Source of the DNA: Defluviimonas salinarum
Lineage (GTDB): Bacteria; Pseudomonadota; Alphaproteobacteria; Rhodobacterales; Rhodobacteraceae
Direction of reading: 5' to 3'
Assembly: GCF_026013545.1 (NCBI RefSeq)
Contig: NZ_JAPDOG010000032.1
Location: forward strand, 1 to 39,409
Length of the DNA stretch: 39,409 bases
The position numbers and the translations under genes were made by a program. Below the pieces are notes generated by a model, which had not been told where the DNA came from, did not search any database, and worked only from the letters and a program-made list of their open reading frames with translations. This document shows, piece after piece, positions 19,560-28,281 of this stretch (positions within the stretch are counted from its first letter, which is position 1; the number at the start of each line of letters is the position of its first letter).

Positions 19560-21560
19560 TTATTCGAACTCCATGATGATCTGGTCCACGGCGAGCGAGT
19601 CGCCGGGGGCCGCGTTGATCTTCGTCACCCGCACCTTCTTCTCGGCGCGGAGCACATTCTCCATCTTCATCGCCTCGATGGTGGCAAGCGCCTGACCCTC
19701 CTGGACCTCGTCGCCCTCGATGACCGCGACCGCGACGAGCTTGCCGGGCATCGGGCAGAGCAGCATCCTCGAGGTGTCCGGCGGCAGCTTCTCGGGCATG
19801 AGCGCGGCAAGCTCGGCGATCCGCGGCGTGTAGATGCGCACGTCCAGGGCCGCGCCGCGTGTCCGGACCCGGAACCCGGCGGTAATCTTGCCGACCTTCA
19901 GCACCAGAGGGGCGCCGTCGACGTCGAGCGTCGCGAGCGGGTCGCCCGGGGTCCAGTCGCTTTCCACCCGGTGAATCGTGCCGTCGCCGAACTCCACAGT
20001 GGCGCCGCCGCGATCCGCGCGGATCGCCACGGGAAAGCGCTGGTTCTGCGCGATCACGACCCAGTCCGTGCCGACGCGGCGCTCGTGGTTGTCCATCCGG
20101 CCCGAGACGCGGGTGCGCCGGATCTCGGCCACCCGGTGCATCGCCGCCGTAGCGGCCACGACGCGGCGCAAAGCCTCCTGCGGCAGGTCGACCCCGGAAA
20201 AGCCGTCGGGATATTCCTCGGCGATGAAGGCCGTCGTCATGTCGCCCGAGATGAACTTGGGATGGTCCATGACGGCGGAAAGGAACGGCAGGTTGTGACC
20301 GATCCCCTCGATCTCGAAACTGTCGAGCGCGACGCGCATATGCTCGATCGCCTGCGCCCGCGTCGGCGCCCAGGTGCAGAGTTTCGCGATCATCGGGTCG
20401 TAATACATCGAGATCTCGCCGCCCTCGTAGACCCCGGTGTCGTTGCGCACGACATGGTCTGCCGTCGCAATCTCGGCCGGGGGACGGTAGCGGCTCAGCC
20501 GCCCGATCGAAGGCAGGAACCCGCGATAGGGATCCTCGGCATAGACGCGGTTCTCGATCGCCCAGCCGTTGATGCCGATATCCTTCTGGCCGAAGGGCAG
20601 CTTCTCGCCGGCGGCGACCCGGATCATCTGTTCGACAAGGTCGACACCGGTGATCAGTTCGGTCACCGGATGCTCGACCTGAAGCCGGGTGTTCATTTCG
20701 AGGAAGTAGAAGTTCCTCTCGCCATCGACGATGAACTCGACCGTGCCGGCCGAGCAGTAGCCCACCGCCTTCGCGAGCGCGACCGCCTGTTCGCCCATCG
20801 CCTTGCGGATCGCGGCATCGAGGAAGGGCGACGGCGCCTCCTCCACGACCTTCTGGTTCCGGCGCTGGATCGAGCATTCGCGTTCGTTCAGATAGACGCA
20901 GTTGCCGTGCGTGTCGCCGAGCACCTGGATTTCGATATGGCGCGGCTTGGTGACGAACTTCTCGATGAAGATGCGGTCGTCGCCGAAAGAGGACGCCGCC
21001 TCGTTCTTCGACGACTGGAACCCCTCTCGGGTCTCCTGGTCGTTCCAGGCGATCCGCATCCCCTTGCCGCCACCGCCGGCAGAGGCCTTGATCATCACCG
21101 GATAGCCGATCTCGCCCGCGATCTTCACCGCCTCGTCGGCATCCCCGATCAGGCCCATGTAGCCCGGAACGGTCGAGACATTCGCCTCCATCGCGATCTT
21201 CTTCGAGGTGATCTTGTCGCCCATCGCCTCGATAGCGCCCTTCGGCGGGCCGATGAAGGCGACGCCTTCCCTCTCCAACGCCTCGGCGAACTTCGCGTTC
21301 TCGCTGAGGAAGCCATAGCCAGGATGGACAGCCTCTGCGCCGGTCTCGCGGATCGCGCGCATCACGTTGTCGATCACGATATAGGACTGGTTCGCCGGCG
21401 GCCGGCCGATACGCACCGCCTCGTCGGCCATGCGGACATGAAGCGCGTCCCTGTCGGCGTCGGAATAGATCGCGACCGTCGCGATGCCGATCTTCCGAGC
21501 GGACTTGATGACCCGGCAGGCGATTTCGCCCCGGTTGGCTATCAATATCTTCCTGAACAT
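19560..21560 (-). CDS. pccA: Propionyl-CoA carboxylase alpha subunit (biotin carboxylase and BCCP)
   Basis: Carboxylates biotin and carries it to PccB. The 666-residue protein has the biotin carboxylase fold (KILIANRGEIACRVIK near the start, ATP-grasp KASAGGGGKGMR, EMNTRLQVEHPVTE). A linker (BT) domain follows, then the BCCP tail with biotinyl-lysine K632 in EAMKMEN. I choose ATG at 21560 because MFRKILIANRG is the usual family start. A GTG at 21576-21578 would add six residues and overlap the pccB stop (GTGA), so translational coupling with pccB is possible. Confidence 0.95.
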   Translation of the reverse strand: MFRKILIANRGEIACRVIKSARKIGIATVAIYSDADRDALHVRMADEAVRIGRPPANQSYIVIDNVMRAIRETGAEAVHPGYGFLSENAKFAEALEREGVAFIGPPKGAIEAMGDKITSKKIAMEANVSTVPGYMGLIGDADEAVKIAGEIGYPVMIKASAGGGGKGMRIAWNDQETREGFQSSKNEAASSFGDDRIFIEKFVTKPRHIEIQVLGDTHGNCVYLNERECSIQRRNQKVVEEAPSPFLDAAIRKAMGEQAVALAKAVGYCSAGTVEFIVDGERNFYFLEMNTRLQVEHPVTELITGVDLVEQMIRVAAGEKLPFGQKDIGINGWAIENRVYAEDPYRGFLPSIGRLSRYRPPAEIATADHVVRNDTGVYEGGEISMYYDPMIAKLCTWAPTRAQAIEHMRVALDSFEIEGIGHNLPFLSAVMDHPKFISGDMTTAFIAEEYPDGFSGVDLPQEALRRVVAATAAMHRVAEIRRTRVSGRMDNHERRVGTDWVVIAQNQRFPVAIRADRGGATVEFGDGTIHRVESDWTPGDPLATLDVDGAPLVLKVGKITAGFRVRTRGAALDVRIYTPRIAELAALMPEKLPPDTSRMLLCPMPGKLVAVAVIEGDEVQEGQALATIEAMKMENVLRAEKKVRVTKINAAPGDSLAVDQIIMEFE

Positions 21561-21574
21561 CTTGCCATCCGATC

Positions 21575-23107
21575 TCACAACGGAATGTTGTCGTGCTTCT
21601 TCCAGGGATTGCTGAGTTTCTTGGTCCGGAGCGAGGCGAAGGCGCGGGCCACCCGCTTGCGGGTTCCGTGCGGCATGATCACCTCGTCGATGAAGCCCTT
21701 CTCGGCGGCGACGAAGGGGTTGGCGAAGCGGGTCTCGTAGTTCTTCGTCCGCTCGGCGATCTTGTCCTTGTCGGCCAGTTCCGAGCGGTAGAGGATCTCG
21801 ACCGCGCCCTTGGCGCCCATCACCGCGATCTCGGCGGTGGGCCAGGCGTAGTTGAAATCGCCGCGCAGGTGCTTGGAGGCCATGACGTCATAGGCCCCGC
21901 CATAGGCCTTGCGGGTGATCACCGTGACCTTCGGCACCGTCGCCTCGCCATAGGCGAAGAGCAGCTTCGCGCCGTGCTTGATCACGCCGCCGTATTCCTG
22001 CCCGGTCCCCGGCAGGAAGCCCGGCACGTCGACGAAGGTCAGGATCGGGATCTCGAAGGCGTCGCAGAACCGCACGAAGCGCGCGGCCTTGCGGCTCGAG
22101 TCGATGTCGAGACAGCCGGCAAGCACCAGCGGCTGGTTGGCGACCACGCCCACGGTCTGGCCCTCGAGCCGGATGAAGCCGGTGATGATGTTGCCCGCGT
22201 AATCCTTCTGGATCTCGTAGAAATCGCCCTCGTCCGCGACCTTCAGGATCAGCTCCTTCATGTCGTAGGGCTGGTTCGGGTTGTCGGGGATCAGCGTGTC
22301 GAGGCTGTCCTCGACCCGCGCCACGTCGTCGAAGAAGGGCCGGGTCGGCGCCTTGTCGCGGTTGTTGAGCGGCAGGAAGTCGACGAGCCGGCGCACCTCG
22401 GCCAGGGCCTCGACGTCGTTCTCGAAGGCGCCGTCGGCGACCGAGGATTTCTTCGTATGGGTGGAGGCGCCGCCCAGTTCCTCGGCGGTGACGATCTCGT
22501 TCGTCACGGTCTTCACCACGTCGGGGCCGGTCACGAACATGTAGGAGGTGTCCTTCACCATGAAGATGAAGTCGGTCATCGCCGGCGAATAGACCGCGCC
22601 GCCGGCGCAGGGCCCCATGATGACCGAGATCTGCGGCACCACCCCGGAAGCCATGATGTTGCGCTGGAACACCTCCGCATAGCCCGCGAGCGAGGCCACG
22701 CCCTCCTGGATCCGCGCGCCGCCGGAATCGTTCAGCCCGATCACCGGGGCGCCGTTCTGCATCGCCATGTCCATGATCTTGCAGATCTTCTGGGCATGGG
22801 TCTCCGAAAGAGAGCCGCCGAAGACGGTGAAGTCCTGGGAAAAGACATAGACCATGCGGCCGTTGATCGTGCCCCAGCCGGTCACGACGCCGTCGCCCGA
22901 GGGCCGGTCGGCCTCCATGCCGAACTCGGTGCAGCGATGCGCCACGAACATGTCAAATTCCTCGAACGAGCCCTCGTCGAGCAGGAGCTCGATGCGCTCG
23001 CGCGCCGTGAGCTTGCCGCGCGCGTGCTGCGCGTCGATCCGGCGCTGGCCGCCGCCGAGATTGGCCTCGTTCCGCCGCGCTTCGAGATCGACGAGAATGT
23101 CCTTCAT
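21575..23107 (-). CDS. pccB: Propionyl-CoA carboxylase beta subunit (carboxyltransferase)
   Basis: Moves the carboxyl group from biotin to propionyl-CoA, giving (S)-methylmalonyl-CoA. The 510-residue carboxyltransferase shows both crotonase-like halves. [12 protein letters not shown] and [18 protein letters not shown] lie in the N-half, and [19 protein letters not shown] and [15 protein letters not shown] in the C-half. The start at 23107 ([12 protein letters not shown]) is chosen because its ATG overlaps the bioY stop as ATGA, whereas the longer frame runs through bioY. A G-rich stretch provides a plausible ribosome site. It is the second gene of the bioY-led operon. Confidence 0.95.
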   Translation of the reverse strand: MKDILVDLEARRNEANLGGGQRRIDAQHARGKLTARERIELLLDEGSFEEFDMFVAHRCTEFGMEADRPSGDGVVTGWGTINGRMVYVFSQDFTVFGGSLSETHAQKICKIMDMAMQNGAPVIGLNDSGGARIQEGVASLAGYAEVFQRNIMASGVVPQISVIMGPCAGGAVYSPAMTDFIFMVKDTSYMFVTGPDVVKTVTNEIVTAEELGGASTHTKKSSVADGAFENDVEALAEVRRLVDFLPLNNRDKAPTRPFFDDVARVEDSLDTLIPDNPNQPYDMKELILKVADEGDFYEIQKDYAGNIITGFIRLEGQTVGVVANQPLVLAGCLDIDSSRKAARFVRFCDAFEIPILTFVDVPGFLPGTGQEYGGVIKHGAKLLFAYGEATVPKVTVITRKAYGGAYDVMASKHLRGDFNYAWPTAEIAVMGAKGAVEILYRSELADKDKIAERTKNYETRFANPFVAAEKGFIDEVIMPHGTRKRVARAFASLRTKKLSNPWKKHDNIPL

Positions 23108-23676
23108 GGTGCCCCCCAAAGATGCCCAAGCCGCGTTGCGCCCCGGGAAAAAAGAACGGCGATCACTGCCTTGACCAGATCGCCCGCCACAAAGGGATAG
23201 AGCCCCCATTCGAGTACCGGCTTGTCCCAGCCGACGACGGCACCGAGCCGGAGAAGACCCGTTGGATATACCAGCGCCGCGCCGATCAGTGCGACGGCGA
23301 TGCAGCCAGAATTGGCCCGTGTAAGCCCAAGGTCGCGCGCCAGGCCGCAGAAGGCCGCCGCGAGGACGAATCCGGCGAGGTAGCCACCCGTCGGCCCGAA
23401 CAGGATTGCAATGCCTCCGGTGCCACCGGCGAAGACCGGCATGCCCAAGGCACCGGCCGCAAGGTAGATGCCCATCGCCCCCAAGGCGCGCCGGAAACCG
23501 ACGATCAGGCTCGCGCTCAAGACCGCGAGAGTCTGCAAAGTCATCGGAACAGGATAGAACGGCACTTCGATCTGCGCCGCCACCGCAATCGTCGCCGCGA
23601 CCAGAACCGCGACCGATATATCTCCCAGGCTTATCTTTGTACTGGCACGACCACGCTCACGCTGGTAAATCCGCAT
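23104..23676 (-). CDS. bioY: Biotin transporter S component BioY
   Basis: Membrane S-unit for biotin uptake, alone or as part of an ECF transporter. The 190-residue protein has about six hydrophobic segments and family landmarks: [16 protein letters not shown], then [14 protein letters not shown] and [10 protein letters not shown]. Its stop overlaps the pccB start in an ATGA, so biotin import and the biotin enzyme are coupled at translation. No energising BioM or BioN gene is visible. The ATG at 23676 has only a G-rich stretch upstream; a start a few codons later cannot be excluded. Confidence 0.92.
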   Translation of the reverse strand: MRIYQRERGRASTKISLGDISVAVLVAATIAVAAQIEVPFYPVPMTLQTLAVLSASLIVGFRRALGAMGIYLAAGALGMPVFAGGTGGIAILFGPTGGYLAGFVLAAAFCGLARDLGLTRANSGCIAVALIGAALVYPTGLLRLGAVVGWDKPVLEWGLYPFVAGDLVKAVIAVLFSRGATRLGHLWGAP

Positions 23677-23790
23677 TGCAGCCCCCCCGGCGCCTGCTCG
23701 CTCGACTCTCTCTTCTGCCTGCTGCCTCCGCGCTGTTGACCAGACGTAACAACCGCGGAAGGGTGCGGATAGGAGCAGTCAGGTTACCCT

Positions 23791-23827
23791 GCAAATCTTC
23801 GCATCCGTCACGTTCGCAATTGCAAAC
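23791..23827. promoter_or_regulatory. GCAAA-type boxes between bioY operon and PccR-like regulator
   Basis: Read on the minus strand, TTTGCAATTGCGAA (23813-23826) is a near-perfect inverted repeat around GCAATTGC. About 10 bases further on, TGCGAAGATTTGCA forms a second, looser pair. RamB/PccR-type regulators are reported to bind GCAAA/TTTGC-type palindromes, as I recall. The position just before the regulator start and within 150 bases of the bioY start fits an operator serving both directions. No clear -35/-10 pair could be assigned. Confidence 0.5.
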
Positions 23828-23841
23828 AGGTGATTAAACCG

Positions 23842-25260
23842 ATGCACGACAGGAAAATCTTCGCCGGAGCCAAGCTGCGCAACATCCGACAGGCGAAGGA
23901 GCTCACCCAGCGCGAATTCGCTCAGCTTCTTGATATTTCAGCGAGTTATCTCAACCAACTCGAGAACAACCAGCGCCCGATATCGGCCGCGGTCATCCTC
24001 GCCCTGATGAACAAGTTCGGGATCGAGATTGCATCCCTGGCAACGGATGACGATGAGCGGTTTGCAGCCGATCTTCACGAGGCGCTTGCCGATCCATTGT
24101 TCGCGAAGGCGGCGCCGTCGCGTCAGGAAATCAACTCTGCGATCACGAACTCGCCCGAGTTCACAAAGGCGTTTCTTGCGTTGCATCGCAGCTATCAGTC
24201 CTTGAAGGAACGAATCGCCCAGTATGATTCCGAACTGTTGAGCGACGCGACCGGAGTGGAGCCACAGCCCTACGAGGAGGTACGAGATTACTTCCACTAC
24301 CACGACAACTATTTCGACGAGCTCGACCGCGCGGGCGAGCGGCGTGCCGAGGAAGCGGCCATCGACGGCACGACCAACAAGGAAGCCGCGCTGGAACGGC
24401 TTGCCACCCGGCACGGCATATCCGTAACGTTCGAGCGCCGCGGCATGGCGCTCGACGAGATCAGCGACCTCGACATGAAGCGGCGGCTTCTGCGCATCAA
24501 TGCGGGAATGCCCGGCGAGAGCCAGAGCTTTCACTTGTGGCACCGGATCGCCGAGATCGAGGACCGCGAGATCATCGACGGAATTCTCGGCGAGTCGAAA
24601 CTGCACAGCCGCGAAGCCAGGGAAGTTGCGCGCATCGCACTCGGCAATTTCGCGGCGGGTGCCACCGTCATGCCTTATCGTCGATTCCTTGCAGCCGCGC
24701 GGGATAGACGCCACGATATCGAGATCCTCGCCGCCGACTTCGGTGCCAGCCTCGAACAGGTCGCACATCGGCTGAGCACACTTCAGCGCCCCGGCGCGCC
24801 CGGCGTGCCCTTCTACTTCGTACGTGTCGACCGGGCGGGAACGATCACGAAACGCCATAGTGCAACCCGCCTTCAGTTCCCGCGGTTCAGCGGCGCATGC
24901 CCGCTCTGGAACGTACACCAGGCCTTCGAGACGCCGGGCGAGATCGTACGTCAACTTGCAGAGACGCCTGACGGTGAACGCTACATCAGCGTCGCGCGTA
25001 CGATCACCAAGAGGAGCCGCGGGTATCGGGCACCGATCCGCCGCTACGCCATCGCCCTCGGCAGCCCCGTCGCCTATGCACGCTCGATCATCTATGCCGA
25101 TGACCTCGCAGTCGATCAGAGTGACGCCTACGACCTCATCGGCCTGTCCTGCCGGCTATGCGAGCGAGAAAACTGTCCGCAGCGCTCCGTACCCCCCACT
25201 GATCGGAAAATCCTCGTCGACTCTCGCTTGCGCAAGGTCGTGCCTTTCAAGATCGGCTGA
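23842..25260 (+). CDS. pccR: Short-chain fatty acyl-CoA regulator, PccR/ScfR (RamB-like) family
   Basis: Transcription factor expected to sense propionyl- or other short acyl-CoA and control the divergent pcc genes. The 472-residue protein starts with an XRE-type helix-turn-helix (about 10-65; LTQREFAQLLDISASYLNQL). A middle region resembles the IrrE/ImmA fold but has a degenerate metal site (FHLWHRIAEIE, 230-240). The DUF2083-type C-terminal domain ends in a conserved cysteine set (C437, C440, C445 in CRLCERENC). ATG at 23842 is preferred over GTG at 23830 because AGGTGA stands 8 bases before it. Divergent placement from bioY-pccB-pccA strongly supports the PccR name. Confidence 0.9.
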   Translation: MHDRKIFAGAKLRNIRQAKELTQREFAQLLDISASYLNQLENNQRPISAAVILALMNKFGIEIASLATDDDERFAADLHEALADPLFAKAAPSRQEINSAITNSPEFTKAFLALHRSYQSLKERIAQYDSELLSDATGVEPQPYEEVRDYFHYHDNYFDELDRAGERRAEEAAIDGTTNKEAALERLATRHGISVTFERRGMALDEISDLDMKRRLLRINAGMPGESQSFHLWHRIAEIEDREIIDGILGESKLHSREAREVARIALGNFAAGATVMPYRRFLAAARDRRHDIEILAADFGASLEQVAHRLSTLQRPGAPGVPFYFVRVDRAGTITKRHSATRLQFPRFSGACPLWNVHQAFETPGEIVRQLAETPDGERYISVARTITKRSRGYRAPIRRYAIALGSPVAYARSIIYADDLAVDQSDAYDLIGLSCRLCERENCPQRSVPPTDRKILVDSRLRKVVPFKIG

Positions 25261-25353
25261 CCAGTTATCCGGCAATCGAACGATACCTTGCGTAGAACGA
25301 GAGACTGATGATTGCGAATCCCGGAGACAAAACGCTCAGCGGAAACGGTCTGA

Positions 25354-25698
25354 TGTCCTGACCGTCGCGGAGTAAGATTCCGCATCTTTCGCCTGAGGCA
25401 ACGAGCTGTAGGCGGGGAGATGTATGCTGCGGACCTTTACGGTCGGGCGGGCCGGGCCTGCCATGTCGGCGGGATGAGCAAGAGCGAAGCCGCGCGGATG
25501 ATTGGCATCGCCCGCAAGACGGTTGCAATGATCCTGAAGCACTCGGTGCCGCCGGGGTATCGTCGGTCGAGGCCACCTGTCCGGCCGAAGCTCGATCCCT
25601 TCATTCCGATCATCGACCAGATCCTGGAGGACGATAAACGCCAGTTGGCGAAGCAGCGGCACACGGCGACGCGGATCTTTGAGCGGCTGCGCGACTAG
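25354..25698 (+). pseudogene. IS21-family element remnant: left end and istA 5' stub
   Basis: A reading frame from 25420 encodes 92 residues, including GMSKSEAARMIGIARKTVAM and RPKLDPFIPIIDQILEDDKR. This is the helix-turn-helix N-terminus of IS21 IstA transposases. It stops at TAG right after IFERLRD, where intact proteins have an acidic residue and continue for about 400 more. TGTCCTGACCGT at 25354 is a likely left terminus. The rve domain and istB are missing, so the element is dead. Confidence 0.8.
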
Positions 25699-25984
25699 CA
25701 CGGGCTGGCGCCTCAAGAACCGCGCCTGAGCCGCTGACTCTGCCCCCGAATGACCTCGGAAGCATGATGGACCCTCGCATCAGGGGGGGCCGTTTGGGCG
25801 CCGATCACCCCAACACAGGGGTCCTTATTCCACGCCGTTCAACACCTCAAAGAATTGGCCTGACGGCCAATGCGCATTGGAACGTGCGTGCCTGATGGGG
25901 GCCGCACGCTCTAAGGCGCACGCCCACAACTGGCCGACTTTTGCTCCGCCACTGTGGCAGGATTTTACGCCGCCGTTGACAGAC
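25699..25984. other. Non-coding debris between two IS remnants
   Basis: No convincing gene. The minus-strand frame of the transposase tail at 25985-26139 stays open through this stretch to 25825, but beyond the conserved HYNTERLH region it has no recognisable protein similarity. It reads like IS 3' flanking DNA. A run of G at 25784-25790 and scattered short repeats are the only other marks. Confidence 0.5.
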
Positions 25985-26139
25985 ATGACGGTTTCTTGGG
26001 TCCGTCCGCCCATGTTTCCGCAGCCCAGATGCAGGCGCTCGGTGTTGTAGTGGACGATCCAGGCGTCAATTTCGGCCTGGAGTGTTTCGACGATCTCGAA
26101 TCTGGTATGTCGGCCCGGCAAAGACTGCGCAAATACCAA
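25985..26139 (-). pseudogene. Integrase-core (rve) transposase, C-terminal fragment
   Basis: About 45 residues are recognisable: FEIVETLQAEIDAWIVHYNT, then ERLHLGCGNMGGRTQETV. The W-x-x-x-Y/H-N-x-x-R-x-H pattern closes the catalytic domain of IS481 and IS3 type transposases. The catalytic core upstream is absent and the reading frame has no proper stop for another 50 codons. The family (IS481 versus IS3) cannot be settled from this piece. Confidence 0.65.
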
Positions 26140-26215
26140 ATACTGCGTCAGAATCCGTCGAATTGCGCCATATCTTCGCCAGAGCTTTTATTGCGCTCCA
26201 ATCAACATTCACACC

Positions 26216-26584
26216 TCAGGTGTCTACGTGCCTCGGGAAGAATAGCTGCGCGGCGGCTATGAGGTAAGCGGCTATGCAGAGCAGCACGACCGGGTTCGTG
26301 ATGTAGGCCAGGGCATAGAGCAGCGCGGCGAAGAAACCGTAGATCGACCCCAGGGCTAGGGCTATCCAGCCCATATACACCATGAACTCGGTCACGCCGC
26401 GGAGATTGCGTATGTAGCCCAGAGTCCACACGACCAGGCCAAGGAAGGCGAGCATGAGGAGGACGGACGACCACTGCGACAGGTGCGGATCATCCCTATA
26501 GGAGGATTTGCCGACAACAGCGCCCGTAGCCATGAACCAGGTCACGCCGAAGCCTATGACCCAGACCGGGGTCAGCAGCAGCAT
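26216..26584 (-). CDS. Small four-helix membrane protein, unknown
   Basis: Not recognised. From ATG at 26584 the product is 122 residues with four hydrophobic stretches (about 1-25, 40-62, 69-98, 101-118). An Arg-rich turn (YIRNLRGVTEF) lies between helices 2 and 3. An upstream GTG at 26653 would give 145 residues, but those codons run up to the edge of the IS110 remnant and may not be native. No ribosome site stands out at either start, so the 5' end may have been lost or altered by the IS. Codon positions look like coding sequence and there is no matching ORF on the other strand with known content. Orphan between two dead IS elements. Confidence 0.55.
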   Translation of the reverse strand: MLLLTPVWVIGFGVTWFMATGAVVGKSSYRDDPHLSQWSSVLLMLAFLGLVVWTLGYIRNLRGVTEFMVYMGWIALALGSIYGFFAALLYALAYITNPVVLLCIAAYLIAAAQLFFPRHVDT

Positions 26585-26668
26585 GTTTTTTTCAGGGCTT
26601 TCATCTCTCAGCCTCTTCGCTATTCGTATTCCTGGAACAAGGCCTAGTTGCACAAATCTGGTGAGGGC

Positions 26669-26953
26669 CTAAGTTCCCGTTACCGGAATGAGCGAGGGCG
26701 CCACGACCATGCAGCCATGCCCCAGTTCCGTGAGTTTGCGGTGGAGGCCGTAACCGCAGGGTTCAGCCTCGTAACAGAAATGCAGGCGGCATCCATCGCC
26801 CGCCAGCTTCTCGGCCAGCTTCCGGATGTGGTCGGAACGGTGCGGGAGCGTGCCCCAATGGCGGACCTCTCCGCTGCGCGCCCCCCCGCGGGCAATGGCG
26901 ACGGACACTGTCGCCTTGTGGACATCCAGCCCGATGAACATGGTATCCTGCAT
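26669..26953 (-). pseudogene. IS110-family transposase, N-terminal stub
   Basis: From MQDTMFIGLDVHKATVSVAI (start 26953) the frame shows the DEDD transposase start, with the first catalytic Asp in GLDVHK and the Glu region CYEAEPCGYGLHRKL. It breaks off after VVAPSLIP, where the full protein would carry on for about 250 more residues including the Tnp20 domain. The break at about 26680 marks the junction with the DNA carrying the orphan membrane protein. Confidence 0.8.
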
Positions 26954-27380
26954 CCGGTCTCTCCCCCATTCCTGAGGCCAGGCGCCAGCCATTCTGGCGC
27001 AACCCTCGATCAGAGAATGCCGCAGGAGAGGCCACACATCCGGTCAGCTCACCCCGCGATCATGGGGTCTAGGGTCCGAGGGCTCTGCAGACTAGGTCGA
27101 ACGCGCAGCGGTTCCACCATCTCGACGTAGTGAGCCACAATCCCGTGGGGCAAGGTTTCGTTGCAAGGTTTCGCTGCAAAGTTTCGACACAAGCTATGGA
27201 AATGTCCGTGGTCTTCTGCCTGCGCAGAAGGAATCCAGAGAGTTTCCGCCATTCGGAACTGGTAAAACGCTTGCAGCGAAAATGTAGCTTCGCCAGACTG
27301 AACTTTGTTTGGGGGGGCGGTCGGCCGCATTGGGGGGAACGCAACCAGCCTTTCGGGCATATCCAGGGAACAGCCGCGGC
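26954..27380. other. Upstream region of the cyanophycin genes
   Basis: No gene is supported here. The right-hand part of the IS110 remnant extends to about 27050, after which comes the leader region of cphB. It holds three 13-bp tandem repeats (27151-27189) and an inverted copy of their core at 27269-27282. The base composition is visibly less GC-rich than the metabolic block. A clear promoter could not be assigned by eye. Confidence 0.5.
27151..27189 (+). repeat. Three 13-bp tandem repeats upstream of cphB
   Basis: CAAGGTTTCGTTG, CAAGGTTTCGCTG and CAAAGTTTCGACA follow each other without spacers. The core TTTCGCTGCAA reappears inverted at 27269-27282 (TTGCAGCGAAAA). Such iterated and inverted boxes 100-230 bases before a start codon suit a transcription factor binding array for the cph genes. 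A replication or partition function is less likely with so few units. Confidence 0.6.
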
Positions 27381-28253
27381 ATGTGTCCAGCTCCAGTTAG
27401 TAAAAACCTTCCCCGCGGCTTCATCATCCCGATCGGAGGCGGCGAGGATCGCGTGAAGGAATTGCACATCCACCGCCGCTTCGTTGACCTTTCGGGCGGC
27501 AAGGATGCCAATATCGTTGTCATCCCGACGGCATCGGAACTCGAGACGACGGGAGCGGATTACAACCGGATTTTCTGTGATCTCGGCGCCGCCGAGGTTG
27601 ACTTCCTGCCGATCAGCCGACGCGCTGATTGCGAAAACCCGCGCTATCTCGACATGCTTGACAAGGCATCTGGTATCTTTCTGACAGGTGGCAACCAGTT
27701 GCGCCTCTCGACCATCCTCGGCGGCACTGGAATTGCCCAGAAGATCCGGCGCCGCAACGCCGCTGGCGTCGTCGTCGCGGGCACGTCGGCCGGCGCTTCG
27801 ATCATGTCGGAACATATGATAGCGGGGGGCGCCAGCAATTCGGCCCCCACCGAAGGCGCAGTGAACCTCGCGCCGGGCCTCGGGCTGACGAACGCGGTGA
27901 TCATCGACCAGCACTTCACCGAGCGGAACCGGCTCGGCCGACTGCTGGCCGCTTCATCCTACAATCCGTTCCTGATCGGCCTCGGCATCGACGAGGATAC
28001 AGCTGCCTTCATCGGACCCGATGGCGTCCTGGAAGTAGTCGGCTCAGGTACGGTCACCGTTGTCGATGCTTCGAGCCTTTCTCATTCATCGATGTGGGAC
28101 GCCTCGCGCGGTCAGGCGCTGACGCTGCTCGACCTGAAGGTACATGTGATGGGGGAAGGTTGCCGCTACGACCTGGTGGGACGGCACGCCTATCCACCGG
28201 ATGAACACGCAGCGTTCTGCGCGCTGCCAAACCAGAAGGTCACGACCAGCTGA
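27381..28253 (+). CDS. cphB: Cyanophycinase
   Basis: Exo-type serine peptidase of family S51 that cuts cyanophycin (multi-L-arginyl-poly-L-aspartate) to beta-Asp-Arg dipeptides. The 290-residue cytosolic protein starts MCPAPVSKNLPRGFIIPIGG. It carries the GGNQ motif (103-106), the nucleophile S136 in AGTSAGASIMSEHMI, and DQHFTERNRLGRL, all typical of CphB. ATG 27381 is chosen over the open frame from 27309 because the family starts here and AGGGAA lies upstream. It is followed 28 bases later by cphA, so storage and retrieval are encoded together. Confidence 0.93.
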   Translation: MCPAPVSKNLPRGFIIPIGGGEDRVKELHIHRRFVDLSGGKDANIVVIPTASELETTGADYNRIFCDLGAAEVDFLPISRRADCENPRYLDMLDKASGIFLTGGNQLRLSTILGGTGIAQKIRRRNAAGVVVAGTSAGASIMSEHMIAGGASNSAPTEGAVNLAPGLGLTNAVIIDQHFTERNRLGRLLAASSYNPFLIGLGIDEDTAAFIGPDGVLEVVGSGTVTVVDASSLSHSSMWDASRGQALTLLDLKVHVMGEGCRYDLVGRHAYPPDEHAAFCALPNQKVTTS

Positions 28254-28281
28254 CCGCGCGATAAAGGGGAGGAGATCCGCA

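Noticed and set aside
17385-21740. A 1451-codon open frame on the plus strand opposite mcm and pccA, and similar ones at 8539-11931 and 11736-14981
   Set aside because: High-GC shadow frames: the composition is Arg/Asp/His/Gly-rich without domains, and the opposite strand encodes clear, complete enzymes.
23631-23640. BioR-type operator within bioY (TTATCTTTGT)
   Set aside because: Only the left half matches the TTATnnATAA palindrome and it lies inside the coding region.
26641-26660. GTTGCACAAATC as an IS terminal repeat
   Set aside because: It resembles ends of some IS5-type elements, but no partner repeat or transposase of that type is present.
27151-27189. CRISPR-like array
   Set aside because: Only three 13-bp units with no spacers and no cas genes.
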